The notes under the pieces were generated by a model that saw only the letters and a program-made list of their open reading frames with translations, made no database searches and was not told where the DNA came from. A program made the position numbers and the translations under genes. Positions 26,029 through 34,732 of a stretch of 64,000 bases of DNA are shown here, piece after piece (positions within the stretch are counted from its first letter, which is position 1; each line of letters begins with the position of its first letter). Origin of the DNA: an uncultured Lachnospiraceae bacterium (GTDB taxonomy: Bacteria; Bacillota; Clostridia; Lachnospirales; Lachnospiraceae); NCBI GenBank assembly GCA_947631685.1, contig CANRMI010000009.1, positions 41,462 to 105,461 of the forward strand, written 5' to 3'.

Positions 26029-27297
26029 TTACTTGGCTTTTTGCATACTCACATCCCGATGTATCGTAAGAGGTTCGCTGGTGCCCTCCACCGCGCCTTT
26101 GGTAACGATAACCGCTTCTATAGTCCCGTCGGAAGGAATTTCATACATAATATCCAGAGTGACGTTTTCCATCACCGAACGCAGGCCTCTCGCACCGGTT
26201 TTCCGCTCCAGCGCCTTCTCCGCGATCGCGTCGATAGCGTCCTCCTCGAAGCTCAGCTTCACATGGTCCATTTCAAAAAGCCGCTGATACTGCTTGATCA
26301 ATGCGTTCTTGGGCTCCGTCAGGATCTTGATCAGAGCCTCCTTATCCAGTCCCGCCAGGGACACATTGATGGGCACACGCCCCACAAACTCCGGGATCAG
26401 TCCGAATTTCACCAAATCCTGGGGTGTCACTTCTCCCAAGATCTCCCCAATTTCCCTTTCCTCTTTTTCAGCGATGACCGCGTTAAAACCGATGGACTTT
26501 CTGTCCAGCCTGGTTTCCACGATCTTGTCCAGGCCGTCAAAAGCGCCTCCGCAGATGAAGAGGATGTTGGAGGTGTTGATCTGTATCAGTTCCTGATGCG
26601 GATGCTTCCTGCCTCCCTGGGGCGGCACACTGGCCACCGTGCCTTCGATGATCTTTAACAGCGCCTGCTGTACCCCTTCACCGGAAACATCCCTGGTGAT
26701 AGATACGTTTTCGCTTTTTTTGGTGATCTTGTCTATCTCGTCAATATAGATAATACCGTACTGGGCACGTTCCACATCATAGTCCGCGGCCTGAATCAGC
26801 TTTAAGAGGATATTCTCCACATCCTCTCCCACATACCCGGCCTCCGTCAGAGTGGTCGCATCCGCGATCGCGAAGGGTACGTTGATGATCCTCGCCAGAG
26901 TCTCCGCCAGGTAGGTCTTGCCGGAACCGGTGGGGCCTATCATAATGACGTTGCTCTTCTGCAGCTCCGCATCCTCCGGCCTCTTGTCCGCCGTCACCCT
27001 CTTATAGTGGTTGTAAACCGCCACGGAAAGGACCTTTTTGGCCTTATCCTGCCCGATGACATAATCGTCCAAAAACTGTTTGATCTCAACGGGTTTTAAT
27101 AGTTTAAAATTGGGTTTCTTCTCGGAATCGGTAAACTCCTCTTCCTCAAATTCTTCTTCTAAAATGTCTCCGCAAATCTGAATGCACTCGTCGCAGATAT
27201 ATACTCCGGCGGGCCCGGCGATCAGCTTTCTCACCTGGTCCTGGGTTTTATTGCAGAACGAGCATCTTATATCGTTGCCGGAATTCTTTCCTGCCAT
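26029..27297 (-). CDS. clpX: ATP-dependent Clp protease ATP-binding subunit ClpX
   Basis: ClpX is the AAA+ unfoldase that feeds substrates to ClpP. The 422-residue protein has the N-terminal zinc finger ('[11 protein letters not shown]' and 'ICDECIQIC'), Walker A '[11 protein letters not shown]' near 115, Walker B '[10 protein letters not shown]', the IGF-type ClpP loop region 'RKSIGFNA', and sensor-2 '[11 protein letters not shown]'. The ATG at 27297 is used because GAGAGG lies 4 bases before it; the ORF-track start adds four residues. clpP precedes it by about 60 bases, the normal order. Confidence 0.97.
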   Translation of the reverse strand: MAGKNSGNDIRCSFCNKTQDQVRKLIAGPAGVYICDECIQICGDILEEEFEEEEFTDSEKKPNFKLLKPVEIKQFLDDYVIGQDKAKKVLSVAVYNHYKRVTADKRPEDAELQKSNVIMIGPTGSGKTYLAETLARIINVPFAIADATTLTEAGYVGEDVENILLKLIQAADYDVERAQYGIIYIDEIDKITKKSENVSITRDVSGEGVQQALLKIIEGTVASVPPQGGRKHPHQELIQINTSNILFICGGAFDGLDKIVETRLDRKSIGFNAVIAEKEEREIGEILGEVTPQDLVKFGLIPEFVGRVPINVSLAGLDKEALIKILTEPKNALIKQYQRLFEMDHVKLSFEEDAIDAIAEKALERKTGARGLRSVMENVTLDIMYEIPSDGTIEAVIVTKGAVEGTSEPLTIHRDVSMQKAK

Positions 27298-27356
27298 TTT
27301 CCCTCTCATTCCGCCGCGCGAGCCTGCGGCTCCCGCGGCATTTTCATTTCACTGCA

Positions 27357-27953
27357 TTATTTCTCCGGTGTGGTATGGGATGTGATCACCCTGTCGATCA
27401 GCCCGTACTCCAGCGCTTCCTGCGCCGATTTCCAGTTGTCCCTCTCTGTATCCGCCGCGATCACCTCATAATCCTTACCGGTGTTCTCCGCCAGCATTCT
27501 ATTCAGCTTTTCCTTGGTCTGCAGGATATGCTTTGCCGCGATCTCGATCTCGGTAGCCTGGCCCTGCGCCCCGCCCAAAGGCTGGTGGATCATGATCTCC
27601 GCATTGGGAAGCGCCATTCTTTTGCCCTTGGTGCCGCCCGCCAGCAGAAACGCGCCCATGCTGGCAGCCATACCGATACAGATCGTGGACACATCGCATT
27701 TGATATAGCGCATGGTATCATAGATGGCCATACCTGCGGTCACAGAACCACCGGGACTGTTGATATAGAGGTTGATGTCCTTTTCAGGATCCTCCGCCTC
27801 CAGGAATAAAAGCTGCGCCACTACCAGGCTGGCCGTGGTCTCATTGACTTCCTCTCCTAAAAAGATGATCCTTTCTTTTAACAGGCGGGAATAAATATCG
27901 TAAGAACGTTCTCCCCTGCTGGTCTGCTCTATGACATAAGGTACCAAGCTCAT
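27357..27953 (-). CDS. clpP: ATP-dependent Clp protease proteolytic subunit ClpP
   Basis: This is the tetradecameric serine protease core, 198 residues. The catalytic triad is visible: Ser in '[11 protein letters not shown]', His in '[14 protein letters not shown]', and Asp in 'DTERDNW'. A GGAGG ribosome binding site precedes the ATG. It has its own promoter downstream of the tig terminator and leads clpP-clpX. No CtsR operator was recognised at the promoter. Confidence 0.97.
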   Translation of the reverse strand: MSLVPYVIEQTSRGERSYDIYSRLLKERIIFLGEEVNETTASLVVAQLLFLEAEDPEKDINLYINSPGGSVTAGMAIYDTMRYIKCDVSTICIGMAASMGAFLLAGGTKGKRMALPNAEIMIHQPLGGAQGQATEIEIAAKHILQTKEKLNRMLAENTGKDYEVIAADTERDNWKSAQEALEYGLIDRVITSHTTPEK

Positions 27954-28005
27954 TTCTTTTCCTCCAATCAGCTACATAAAAGTCTTGTCTGTTTATCCAT
28001 TTTCT

Positions 28006-28034
28006 ATAATAGACCAAGAAAAAAAGTTTTGCAA
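28006..28034 (-). promoter_or_regulatory. Sigma-A promoter of clpP-clpX
   Basis: TTGCAA and TATTAT are separated by 17 bases, starting 5 bases after the tig terminator stem and about 53 bases before the clpP start. Confidence 0.7.
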
Positions 28035-28038
28035 TCTC

Positions 28039-28074
28039 AAACAGAGGATTTAAGAATTTCTTAATCCTCTGTTT
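28039..28074. terminator. Hairpin terminator after tig
   Basis: AAACAGAGGATTTAAGAA and TTCTTAATCCTCTGTTT form a long stem with one bulge, 39 bases after the tig stop. A run of seven T follows on the minus strand after 12 bases, so it may be imperfect as a terminator. Confidence 0.65.
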
Positions 28075-28112
28075 AGACTTTTTCTTTAATTTGTACTACG
28101 CTTCCACCGGGA

Positions 28113-29474
28113 TTATTCCTCTGCTCCGGATTCTTTCGCGGGAGCGTCGCCGGCACTCTTTCCGGTCTTGGAAGACTTGGACGCCGCCTTTCCTTCCTTT
28201 GCGTTCTCTACCAAAAACTCTACCGCTTTGTTGACGGCAATGTCCTCCAGTACCTGCTTCTTTCCTCTCTCGCCCAAGGTCTTTGTGATCTGCTCCGGCT
28301 CCATTTGATACTTCTCGGCCATGGACTTTACTTCCTCTTCAAAGTCCTTCTCGTCCGCGGCAAGCCCCTCTGCCTTAGCAACCGCTTCCAACACCAGTCT
28401 GGACTGGATGCGCTGCAGTGCCTGCGGCTTTGTCTGCTCCATAAGCGTCTGGGCAGTCATACCGGCAAACTGCATATACTGCTCCATGGAAAGTCCCTGC
28501 ATCTGCAGTCTCTGGGAAAACTCTTCCACGATCTGGCGCTGCTCGGTCTCGATCATCGCATCGGGAATCTCCATCTGCGCTTCGGCCACTGCCGCCTCGA
28601 TCACGGCTTCCTCTTTCGCTCTCTTTGCCGCGTCGGCTTTCTTCTGCTCCAGACCTTTCTTTACGTCCTCCCTGTACTCCGCTAGGGTTTCAAAGGTAGA
28701 AACTTCGCTTGCGAATTCATCGTCCAGGGCAGGCAGTTCCTTCTCCTGAATGGACTTGATGGTACACTGAAAAACAGCCGCCTTGCCGGCTAAATCCGCC
28801 GCCTGGTAATCCTCAGGGAAAGTAACATTTACCTGAACTTCCTTACCGATCTCGGCTCCTATCAGCTGCTCTTCAAAACCGGGGATGAAAGCGCCGGAAC
28901 CGATGGTCAGGGGGTAGTCCGTCCCTTTGCCGCCGTCAAACGCCTCACCGTCCACAAATCCTTCAAAATCCAGGGTGGTTATATCCCCGTCCTTTACCGG
29001 ACGGTCTTCCACGGTAATGGTCCTGGCACTGTTTTCTCTTTCCTTTTCAATCTGCTCGTCCACTTCTTTATCGGTCACTGTAAGGTCAGCCTTTTCCACC
29101 TTCAGTCCCTTATACTTGCCCAGAGTTACGGGAGGCTTTAACGCCACCTCCGCCGTAAAGATAAAAGGTTTCCCCTCTTCGATCTGCGTCACGTCGATCT
29201 TAGGAGAAGAAACGATTTCTTCTTCGCACTCCTCCAAAGCCTTTTCATAGGCGTCGGGGATCAGCTCATTGGCCGCATCCTCGTAGAAAATTTCCGCGCC
29301 GTAAAGCTTTTCCAGCATCTTACGGGGCGCTTTTCCCTTACGGAAACCGGGAACACTGATCTTATTTTTATTCTTCTGGTAAGCGGATTCCATCGCTTTC
29401 TCCAGTTCATCGGCGCTTACTTCGATCGTCAGTTTCGCCATATTCTTTTCCAGTTTTTCTACCTGTAAACTCAT
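28113..29474 (-). CDS. tig: Trigger factor, ribosome-associated chaperone/prolyl isomerase
   Basis: This binds nascent chains at the ribosome exit. The 453-residue protein has the ribosome-binding domain with the signature 'GFRKGKAPRKMLEK' near residue 46, the FKBP-type isomerase domain (about 155-235), and the helical C-terminal chaperone arms. The C-terminus is extended by about 25 Lys/Ser/Ala/Glu-rich residues. GGAGG lies 6 bases before the ATG at 29474, so the ORF-track start at 29486 is not used. It precedes clpP, clpX and lon as in most Clostridia. Confidence 0.97.
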   Translation of the reverse strand: MSLQVEKLEKNMAKLTIEVSADELEKAMESAYQKNKNKISVPGFRKGKAPRKMLEKLYGAEIFYEDAANELIPDAYEKALEECEEEIVSSPKIDVTQIEEGKPFIFTAEVALKPPVTLGKYKGLKVEKADLTVTDKEVDEQIEKERENSARTITVEDRPVKDGDITTLDFEGFVDGEAFDGGKGTDYPLTIGSGAFIPGFEEQLIGAEIGKEVQVNVTFPEDYQAADLAGKAAVFQCTIKSIQEKELPALDDEFASEVSTFETLAEYREDVKKGLEQKKADAAKRAKEEAVIEAAVAEAQMEIPDAMIETEQRQIVEEFSQRLQMQGLSMEQYMQFAGMTAQTLMEQTKPQALQRIQSRLVLEAVAKAEGLAADEKDFEEEVKSMAEKYQMEPEQITKTLGERGKKQVLEDIAVNKAVEFLVENAKEGKAASKSSKTGKSAGDAPAKESGAEE

Positions 29475-29515
29475 TATTGCCTCCATACCAAAGCTGTTTT
29501 TTGTAACATTTTAAG

Positions 29516-29544
29516 ATTATAGCATAAAGAATCGAAGTTGTCCA
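29516..29544 (-). promoter_or_regulatory. Sigma-A promoter of tig
   Basis: TGGACA and TATAAT are separated by 17 bases, in the gap between the upstream ABC gene and tig, 42 bases before the start. Confidence 0.75.
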
Positions 29545-29569
29545 CCTTATTTCCTCTTGAGTTTCCTCA

Positions 29570-30976
29570 CTATAAGCTTAAGAGCTCTCCGCCCAGATCA
29601 ACCACGTCTTCCTTTTCATGCGTGGCCGCTATCAACAGCCTTTCTTTTCTGTAGCGTAAAACAACCTCCACGGCCCGCTTCCTGTTGTCAGCGTCCAGCC
29701 CGCCAAAAGGCTCGTCCAAAAGCAGCAGCCCGCTTTCCGCCGCCAGGGCTCTGGCAATACAGACTCTTCTGCGCATACCGCCGCTCAGAAGCTTTACCGG
29801 ACGTTCCAGGTCCTCTCCGGGCAGAAGCTGCCGCAGGATTTCCTCTGCTTTCCGGGTGTCGCCGCAGACCAGCTCCACATTTCGCAAAGAGGCGGCCTCC
29901 TCCACCAGTCTGTCCTCCTGAAATACCATGGAAACGGAAAGACTTCCTTCCTGCAGGGGAACGTTTCCGCCGTCCTTTTCCTGACAGATGATCCGCCCTT
30001 TGTCGGCTTTTATCAGTCCGGCCAGGATCCTGAGCAGTGTGGTTTTTCCGGCACCGGAGGGTGCCATGAGGCAGTAGCTCCTGTCTTTATCCAGCTCCAT
30101 ATTCACGTCGTTTAAGACTGTCCTTTGCTCCTCGTCCCCGTAGCTTTTGAAGATATTTTCCAGTTTCAGGGATAAAGGGCAGGCAGCCGCCTTCCCGGCC
30201 GGTGCCGCGGGATAGGGCATCCAGGCACAAAAACGCCCGAAGCAGAACAACACTGCCCGCTCCAGGCAAAAGCTCAATAGAATGACCACAAACGTCCAGG
30301 CAAATACTCCCGCCGTATCCAGATAGATCTTGGAAAGGTATAACTCTCCTCCGATAGACAGACCGGGCAGTCCTATGATCTCCGCCGCCACGCCCGCCTT
30401 GACGCTCATGCCAACCGCCGTCTTTAAGGCTCCCTCCAAAAAGGGCTTAAGCGCCGGAAGGTATAGATAGAAAAAGCGCGACTTGGCAGGCAGCCTGAAT
30501 ACAGCGGCCATCTCCAAAAGTCCGGCATCCGTATTTGCCAGACCTTCCCGCACATTGACATAGATAATGGGCAGCGCCATCAAAAAGCTGATCGCCGCGG
30601 AGAGCTTCCCCGATCCCCACCAGATCAGGAGGATGACCGCAAAAGACGCCACCGGAACCGCCTTGGCAAGGAGCATGATGGGGGAGAGCACCTCTCCCGC
30701 AAGAGGGTGTCTGTAACTGACAGCTCCCAGCAGGGAACCCAATGCCAGCGCCGCCAAAAAGCCCGCGGAGAGCTTGAGCAGAGTCATGCCTATGGTCTGC
30801 CAGAAAGTGAGGGAAGCAGCCTCCCGCGCCAGTGCCAACAGGGTTTCCCAGGGGCCGGCAGCCAGCAGGGGATTGCCCACCGCCCATGCGGCAAGCTGCC
30901 ATACGCAGAGCCAGAACAGCAGGATACAAGCTTTCTTTATGTGGTTTTTGGGCTTCCCCCGTTCTCTCTTCCCCAT
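29570..30976 (-). CDS. Fused ABC importer permease-ATPase (SsuC-SsuB/ThiX-ThiZ type)
   Basis: A single 468-residue chain joins a membrane permease and its ATPase. Residues about 15-250 are a BPD-type permease with five or six helices and the EAA loop 'EMAAVFRLPAKSRFFYLYLPALKP' (155-178). Residues about 270-468 are the nucleotide-binding domain with Walker A 'APSGAGKTT' (305-313), signature 'LLSGGMRRRVCIARAL' and Walker B 'LLLLDEPFGGLD'. The two are usually separate proteins in the nitrate/sulfonate/taurine family. No frameshift is needed. The lipoprotein gene ends 19 bases upstream, so these two genes form the whole importer. Confidence 0.9.
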   Translation of the reverse strand: MGKRERGKPKNHIKKACILLFWLCVWQLAAWAVGNPLLAAGPWETLLALAREAASLTFWQTIGMTLLKLSAGFLAALALGSLLGAVSYRHPLAGEVLSPIMLLAKAVPVASFAVILLIWWGSGKLSAAISFLMALPIIYVNVREGLANTDAGLLEMAAVFRLPAKSRFFYLYLPALKPFLEGALKTAVGMSVKAGVAAEIIGLPGLSIGGELYLSKIYLDTAGVFAWTFVVILLSFCLERAVLFCFGRFCAWMPYPAAPAGKAAACPLSLKLENIFKSYGDEEQRTVLNDVNMELDKDRSYCLMAPSGAGKTTLLRILAGLIKADKGRIICQEKDGGNVPLQEGSLSVSMVFQEDRLVEEAASLRNVELVCGDTRKAEEILRQLLPGEDLERPVKLLSGGMRRRVCIARALAAESGLLLLDEPFGGLDADNRKRAVEVVLRYRKERLLIAATHEKEDVVDLGGELLSL

Positions 30977-30995
30977 ACCTTTTCCCGCCGGTTTT

Positions 30996-31979
30996 TTAGT
31001 TTATATCCGTTACGTAAAAATCATCTCCCGGCAGCGCACCGCCTACGGATTCCGGATTCAGATCGTAGAGCGCTTCCAAATAGCCGGACAGGGCCTGCTT
31101 CATCTCCTCGCCCGTCATACAAGTGATATTGCAATAGGGCAGTGCCTGCTTTGCCACACCTTCCTTGGCAATGATTTCCGCTTGTACGCACAGTGCCGCC
31201 GTTTCGTCGGGATTGGTTCGCGTATATTCCGTACTTTCTTTATGCTCTTCTACAAACAGCTCTACCGCCTGGGGATTTTCTTCCAGAAATTCTTTTCTCA
31301 CTACCGTAACGCCGGTCACTAAACGGCTGCCGCCTTCCCCCTGCACTCTTTCCCACTCTTCCGTCAGGGAAATGCGGATAGCCAGCGCTTCATTCTGGGC
31401 GCAGGCCACCGTTACGAAAGGCTGAGGCAAAAGCGCGATACCGGACGGATCCTCCGCTAAGAGCGCGGCAACCTCCGTGGGCTCCGAGCGGTACTCCAGG
31501 GTCACTTCATCCGTACCGATACCGTTTGCGCTCAAAAGATACTGCAGCGCGTAGTCCGGCGTGGTCCCCTTTCCCGTCAGATAGATCGTTTTTCCTTTCA
31601 GGTCCTCAAAGCCGGTGATCTCCTCATCTCCGGATACAATATAAAGCACGCCCAGCGTATTGATGTCCACTACGCAGATACCGCCCTGTGTCTTGTTGTA
31701 AAGCACCGCCGCCACATTGGCCGGCACCAGCGCCACGTCCAATTCCCCCTGCACTAACAGAGGAGTCAGTTCATCCGCTCCCACTGCCATGGTCACGGTA
31801 TATGTATTCTGGGTTTCCTGATCTTCTGCCTTTTCCATCAGTCTGAGCAGGCCGATGGTGGTGGGGCCCTTTAGGGCTCCTATCTTTATTTCCGCTCCGG
31901 AGCTGTTTCCACAGCCTCCAAGCAGAAAAATTCCTGCTAACAACAGGCACAGCATTTTTACCTTGGTTCCCATTTTCAT
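30996..31979 (-). CDS. ABC transporter substrate-binding lipoprotein (NMT1/SsuA-like)
   Basis: This 327-residue lipoprotein has the lipobox 'LFLLGGCG' with Cys near residue 23, followed by a periplasmic-binding fold of the NMT1/SsuA type ('LLVQGELDVALVPANVAAVLYN', 'DLKGKTIYLTGKGTTPDYALQYLL'). The ATG at 31979 is chosen because AAGGAGG stands 8 bases before it; the ORF-track start lies upstream of this site. It supplies substrate to the fused permease-ATPase encoded next. Ligands of this family include thiamine precursors, sulfonates, nitrate and riboflavin; none can be chosen, and no TPP or FMN riboswitch motif was recognised in the leader. Confidence 0.9.
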   Translation of the reverse strand: MKMGTKVKMLCLLLAGIFLLGGCGNSSGAEIKIGALKGPTTIGLLRLMEKAEDQETQNTYTVTMAVGADELTPLLVQGELDVALVPANVAAVLYNKTQGGICVVDINTLGVLYIVSGDEEITGFEDLKGKTIYLTGKGTTPDYALQYLLSANGIGTDEVTLEYRSEPTEVAALLAEDPSGIALLPQPFVTVACAQNEALAIRISLTEEWERVQGEGGSRLVTGVTVVRKEFLEENPQAVELFVEEHKESTEYTRTNPDETAALCVQAEIIAKEGVAKQALPYCNITCMTGEEMKQALSGYLEALYDLNPESVGGALPGDDFYVTDIN

Positions 31980-32016
31980 GGTTTTCTCCTCCTTGCATCT
32001 CAAATTTTTCTCTGTT

Positions 32017-32045
32017 ATTTTATCACAACTGTTTCAAAGTTTCCA
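32017..32045 (-). promoter_or_regulatory. Putative promoter of the lipoprotein/fused ABC operon
   Basis: TGGAAA and TAAAAT are separated by 17 bases, 38 bases before the chosen start. The 150 bases upstream of it hold a CCGAAGA/TCTTCGG hairpin (32120-32147) but no gene. Confidence 0.45.
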
Positions 32046-32119
32046 TACGTTCTCACTGCGCAGGAAAATTTTTCAATTCCGGTGTATAAAACCGTTTCAT
32101 ATGTCAATACTAACAGTAA

Positions 32120-32147
32120 CCGAAGACAGAACCCCCTCTTTCTTCGG
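32120..32147. other. Intergenic hairpin of unknown role
   Basis: CCGAAGA pairs with TCTTCGG (8 pairs when extended by A/T) around a pyrimidine-rich loop, upstream of the lipoprotein gene promoter. Confidence 0.35.
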
Positions 32148-32190
32148 TCGTATTTACCAAAGATAAATGAATACTTATCCTCTCCTAAAT

Positions 32191-32221
32191 AAAGTTCCCG
32201 ACTCACCGAGCCGGGAACTTT
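32191..32221. terminator. Strong hairpin terminator after the YkgJ-like gene
   Basis: AAAGTTCCCG and CGGGAACTTT form a 10-base stem continued by an inner CTC/GAG pair; TTTATTTA follows on the minus strand. It lies 11 bases after the stop of the YkgJ-like gene. Confidence 0.8.
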
Positions 32222-32232
32222 TATTTTGATCT

Positions 32233-32742
32233 TCAGTCCGCTGCCGGTCTGCTCATGAGGATTGGAAATCCCTCTTTGTAATCCTTTACCACAAAAGGAT
32301 GCTGCAGGGCATAGCGATAGATCTCCTCCCCCAGTCCCTCTTCCACCAGCTTTTTTAACGCCTCAGAAGGCGTTTTTCCCATTTCGGGGCAGGTGGGCGT
32401 GAGCGCGATCACCAGCTCTTTATTTTCCTTTTTCATGATCCGCAGCGGCCATATCTTACAGTCAAAGGGCTTCTCCTTAACATCCAGCACACATCCCTTT
32501 TCTCCATCCAAGAAATAGCAGGGAACCTCTTCTTCGGGATCTGCAGTCAGATACCTGTCGGAAAGCTTCATCCGTCCGTATTCTCCCCCGCTTTTTTCCC
32601 GCGTAAAACCATAGCCCGCGGCCTCCCATTTTTTCACGGTGTCCATGGGAAACAAAGGTGTCTCCCACAGGCTCTGCCTGCGGAAAGCGCAGCAGAACCT
32701 GCATTTCGCGCAGGCCTCTTTGGACAATACCGAAGACAACAT
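32233..32742 (-). CDS. YkgJ family cysteine-cluster protein
   Basis: This 169-residue cytosolic protein carries the CxxCxxCC cluster 'CAKCRFCCAF' near residue 11 and further Cys in 'VPCYFLDGEKGCVLDVKEKPFDCKIWPL', which together can bind zinc or an iron-sulfur cluster. Its biochemical role is unknown. The start at 32742 is decided by its coupling: TAATG joins the stop of the DUF2156 gene to this ATG, with AAGGAG upstream. The ORF-track extension to 32850 runs inside that gene and is discarded. A strong terminator follows. Confidence 0.87.
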   Translation of the reverse strand: MLSSVLSKEACAKCRFCCAFRRQSLWETPLFPMDTVKKWEAAGYGFTREKSGGEYGRMKLSDRYLTADPEEEVPCYFLDGEKGCVLDVKEKPFDCKIWPLRIMKKENKELVIALTPTCPEMGKTPSEALKKLVEEGLGEEIYRYALQHPFVVKDYKEGFPILMSRPAAD

Positions 32743-33638
32743 TATACCAGACTCCTTGCACTGTATTTTTCGATCAAAAGCTGAGGATGGTAGGACAGCT
32801 TGGCTTTCCGCAGTCCGTCTATGCCGATGTCCTCTTCCCTGTTGATCCACTGATAACCGGTAAGGCGTTTCGCGTACATCTGATTTATGGCGCTGTAACC
32901 GCCGCTTACCGCATATTCGTCGTTGACCTTTTCATAGTGAATATCACAGACGTCCTTATTAATCCGGGAAGAGATTGTCATGCCCGCCGGCCTGCCCTCC
33001 ACATAGAGCACAGCCCCTTCAAACCCCAGCTCCTCCAGATTCTGCAGAGCTTCTCCAATGGCGTTTCTCTCCGCCATCTGCGAGTAATTGGCATTTTCCT
33101 GGTGAGCATGGTGCCACCTTTCCTCTACCGTCCACGCGTCCTCTTTGTTGTCTCTGGTAATGGGCCGCAGCTCAATGCTTTCGTAGGTACGGTTAAACCG
33201 CAGTACGTGGTTCTTTTTCTTGTGGTAATTCCTGCCCGCGAGCTCGGCCAGATCCTGAGAGCGATATACGTAATCCGTATCGTTCGCGTTCGAGGAAAAC
33301 AGAAACCGTCCCGGATAGAGCTCTTCCAGCGATTCTTTCTGCTCCTTTGTCAAAAGGGTAAAGCACAGGGCTTCTTTCTCTGCCGCCGCATATTCCTCTA
33401 TCGACTCAAGAGCCTCTCTTACATTCCCTTCCCCCACCGGAAAGGTATAACCCGTCCGCCACAGACCGTGGTACCGGCGGATCAGGAAATTTTTGTATCG
33501 GCAGATCTTCGTATCATATTTATTCCGTAACAGGTAGATATTTCCAAATGCCAGATCGCTGCCCCGCCCGTCGGTTAAGGAAACCAGTTCCTCCACCCAG
33601 CCGCAGTCCTCGATTCTTGGCGGCACAAATTCCAACAT
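32742..33638 (-). CDS. DUF2156 domain protein (GNAT-like fold)
   Basis: This 298-residue protein of the DUF2156 family is related to the C-terminal aminoacyl-transferase domain of MprF (phosphatidylglycerol lysyltransferase) but lacks the membrane flippase half. Visible family patterns are 'GSDLAFGNIYLL', 'GRNYHKKKNHVLRFNR' and 'MTISSRINKDVCDIHYEKVN'. It is cytosolic; a tRNA-dependent or acyl-transferase activity is possible but unproven. It is translationally coupled with the YkgJ-like gene through TAATG. Confidence 0.87.
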   Translation of the reverse strand: MLEFVPPRIEDCGWVEELVSLTDGRGSDLAFGNIYLLRNKYDTKICRYKNFLIRRYHGLWRTGYTFPVGEGNVREALESIEEYAAAEKEALCFTLLTKEQKESLEELYPGRFLFSSNANDTDYVYRSQDLAELAGRNYHKKKNHVLRFNRTYESIELRPITRDNKEDAWTVEERWHHAHQENANYSQMAERNAIGEALQNLEELGFEGAVLYVEGRPAGMTISSRINKDVCDIHYEKVNDEYAVSGGYSAINQMYAKRLTGYQWINREEDIGIDGLRKAKLSYHPQLLIEKYSARSLV

Positions 33639-33675
33639 CCTACTTCCTCTTCATATACTATTTATATCCAAAATC

Positions 33676-34551
33676 TTACCAGCAGAGTACCTCGTTTCCC
33701 TCCTCGGTCACCAGTACCATGATCTCCCACTGGGCGGAAGGAAGTCCGTCTTCGGTATAAACCTCCCAGCCGTTTTTATCGTCAATATAAATATCCGCCT
33801 TTCCCATATTGATCATGGGCTCAATCGTAAATATCATGCCGGGAACCATCAGCATCTCTTCTCCCCTGCGGGTATTGTAGCTCACCCAGGGTTCCTCGTG
33901 AAAAGCCAGACCTATCCCGTGGCCGCCGATCTCCCGCACCACCGTATAGCCGTTGGCAAAGGCATGATCGTGTACTGCCTGCCCCATATCTCCCAAAAAG
34001 CCCCAGGGCTTTACTTCCTGCAGGCCCAGCTCCACACACTCCTTTGTCACCCGCACCAGCTTTTCTTTTTCCGGGCTGATCTGCCCGATACAGAACATGC
34101 GGGAAGAGTCCGAAAAATAGCCGTTCAGGACAGTGGAGCAGTCCACATTGACAATGTCTCCCGGCTTTAAGATCAAGTCCTCGGAAGGAAAGCCGTGGCA
34201 GACCTGCTCGTTTACGGAGGTGCAGACGCTGTAAGGGTATCCCTCATAGTGCAGCGGCGCCGGTATGCCCCCCATGTCCGTGGTCATTTCATAGACGATC
34301 TTATCGATTTCGGCCGTACGCATTCCTTCCCGTATATGCGCCTCAATATAATCCAGGACCGCAATATTGATCTTACTGCTCTCCCTGATTCCCGCGATCT
34401 GCTCCGGTGTCTTTAAAAGCTCCCTGTCCGGCACAATGTGACCCGCTCTGGCAAAGCTCAGTATCCTTTCGTCCAATGCCTGATGGCAGACCTTGTACTT
34501 TCTGCCGCTCCCGCACCAGCAGGGATCGTTTCTTCCCAGCTTTTCCGTCAT
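33676..34551 (-). CDS. map: Type I methionine aminopeptidase with N-terminal SEC-C motif
   Basis: This removes the initiator Met from new proteins. The 291-residue chain begins with a SEC-C zinc-binding motif ('RNDPCWCGSGRKYKVCH', residues 6-22), joined to a type I catalytic domain with metal ligands in 'DIVNVDCSTVLNGYFSDSSRMF', 'EIGGHGIGLAFHEEPW' and 'MIFTIEPMI'. SEC-C links are thought to aid ribosome or SecA contact. It has its own promoter, divergent from the LysR gene. Clostridia often carry this form beside a shorter map in the ribosomal protein operon. Confidence 0.95.
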   Translation of the reverse strand: MTEKLGRNDPCWCGSGRKYKVCHQALDERILSFARAGHIVPDRELLKTPEQIAGIRESSKINIAVLDYIEAHIREGMRTAEIDKIVYEMTTDMGGIPAPLHYEGYPYSVCTSVNEQVCHGFPSEDLILKPGDIVNVDCSTVLNGYFSDSSRMFCIGQISPEKEKLVRVTKECVELGLQEVKPWGFLGDMGQAVHDHAFANGYTVVREIGGHGIGLAFHEEPWVSYNTRRGEEMLMVPGMIFTIEPMINMGKADIYIDDKNGWEVYTEDGLPSAQWEIMVLVTEEGNEVLCW

Positions 34552-34608
34552 AAAGATTCCTTCTTTCCTGTCCGCTGCATTGCTTACGGCAGTGCCGCGG
34601 ACAGTGTT

Positions 34609-34637
34609 ATTATATAACCATGTTTCGTATTATGCAA
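34609..34637 (-). promoter_or_regulatory. Sigma-A promoter of map
   Basis: TTGCAT and TATAAT are separated by 17 bases, 57 bases before the map start. Confidence 0.7.
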
Positions 34638-34669
34638 ATAAAATATCTATAAAAGATAAGCCTGAAAGA

Positions 34670-34698
34670 TTGCCCGCCGCGCCTGTTTGTAGTAAGAT
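34670..34698 (+). promoter_or_regulatory. Putative promoter of the LysR-HAD operon
   Basis: TTGCCC and TAAGAT are separated by 17 bases, 34 bases before the LysR ATG. Both boxes are moderate (4 of 6). Confidence 0.45.
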
Positions 34699-34732
34699 AA
34701 AAAGGAATGTTGCGCGCGGAAAGGAGACTCCC

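Noticed and set aside
31980-32190. TPP or FMN riboswitch upstream of the NMT1-like lipoprotein
   Set aside because: None of the conserved core sequences of these aptamers that I know could be found.
32015-32206. 63-residue minus-strand ORF between the lipoprotein and YkgJ genes
   Set aside because: No ribosome binding site, atypical composition, and it overlaps the terminator hairpin at 32191-32221 and the promoter region.
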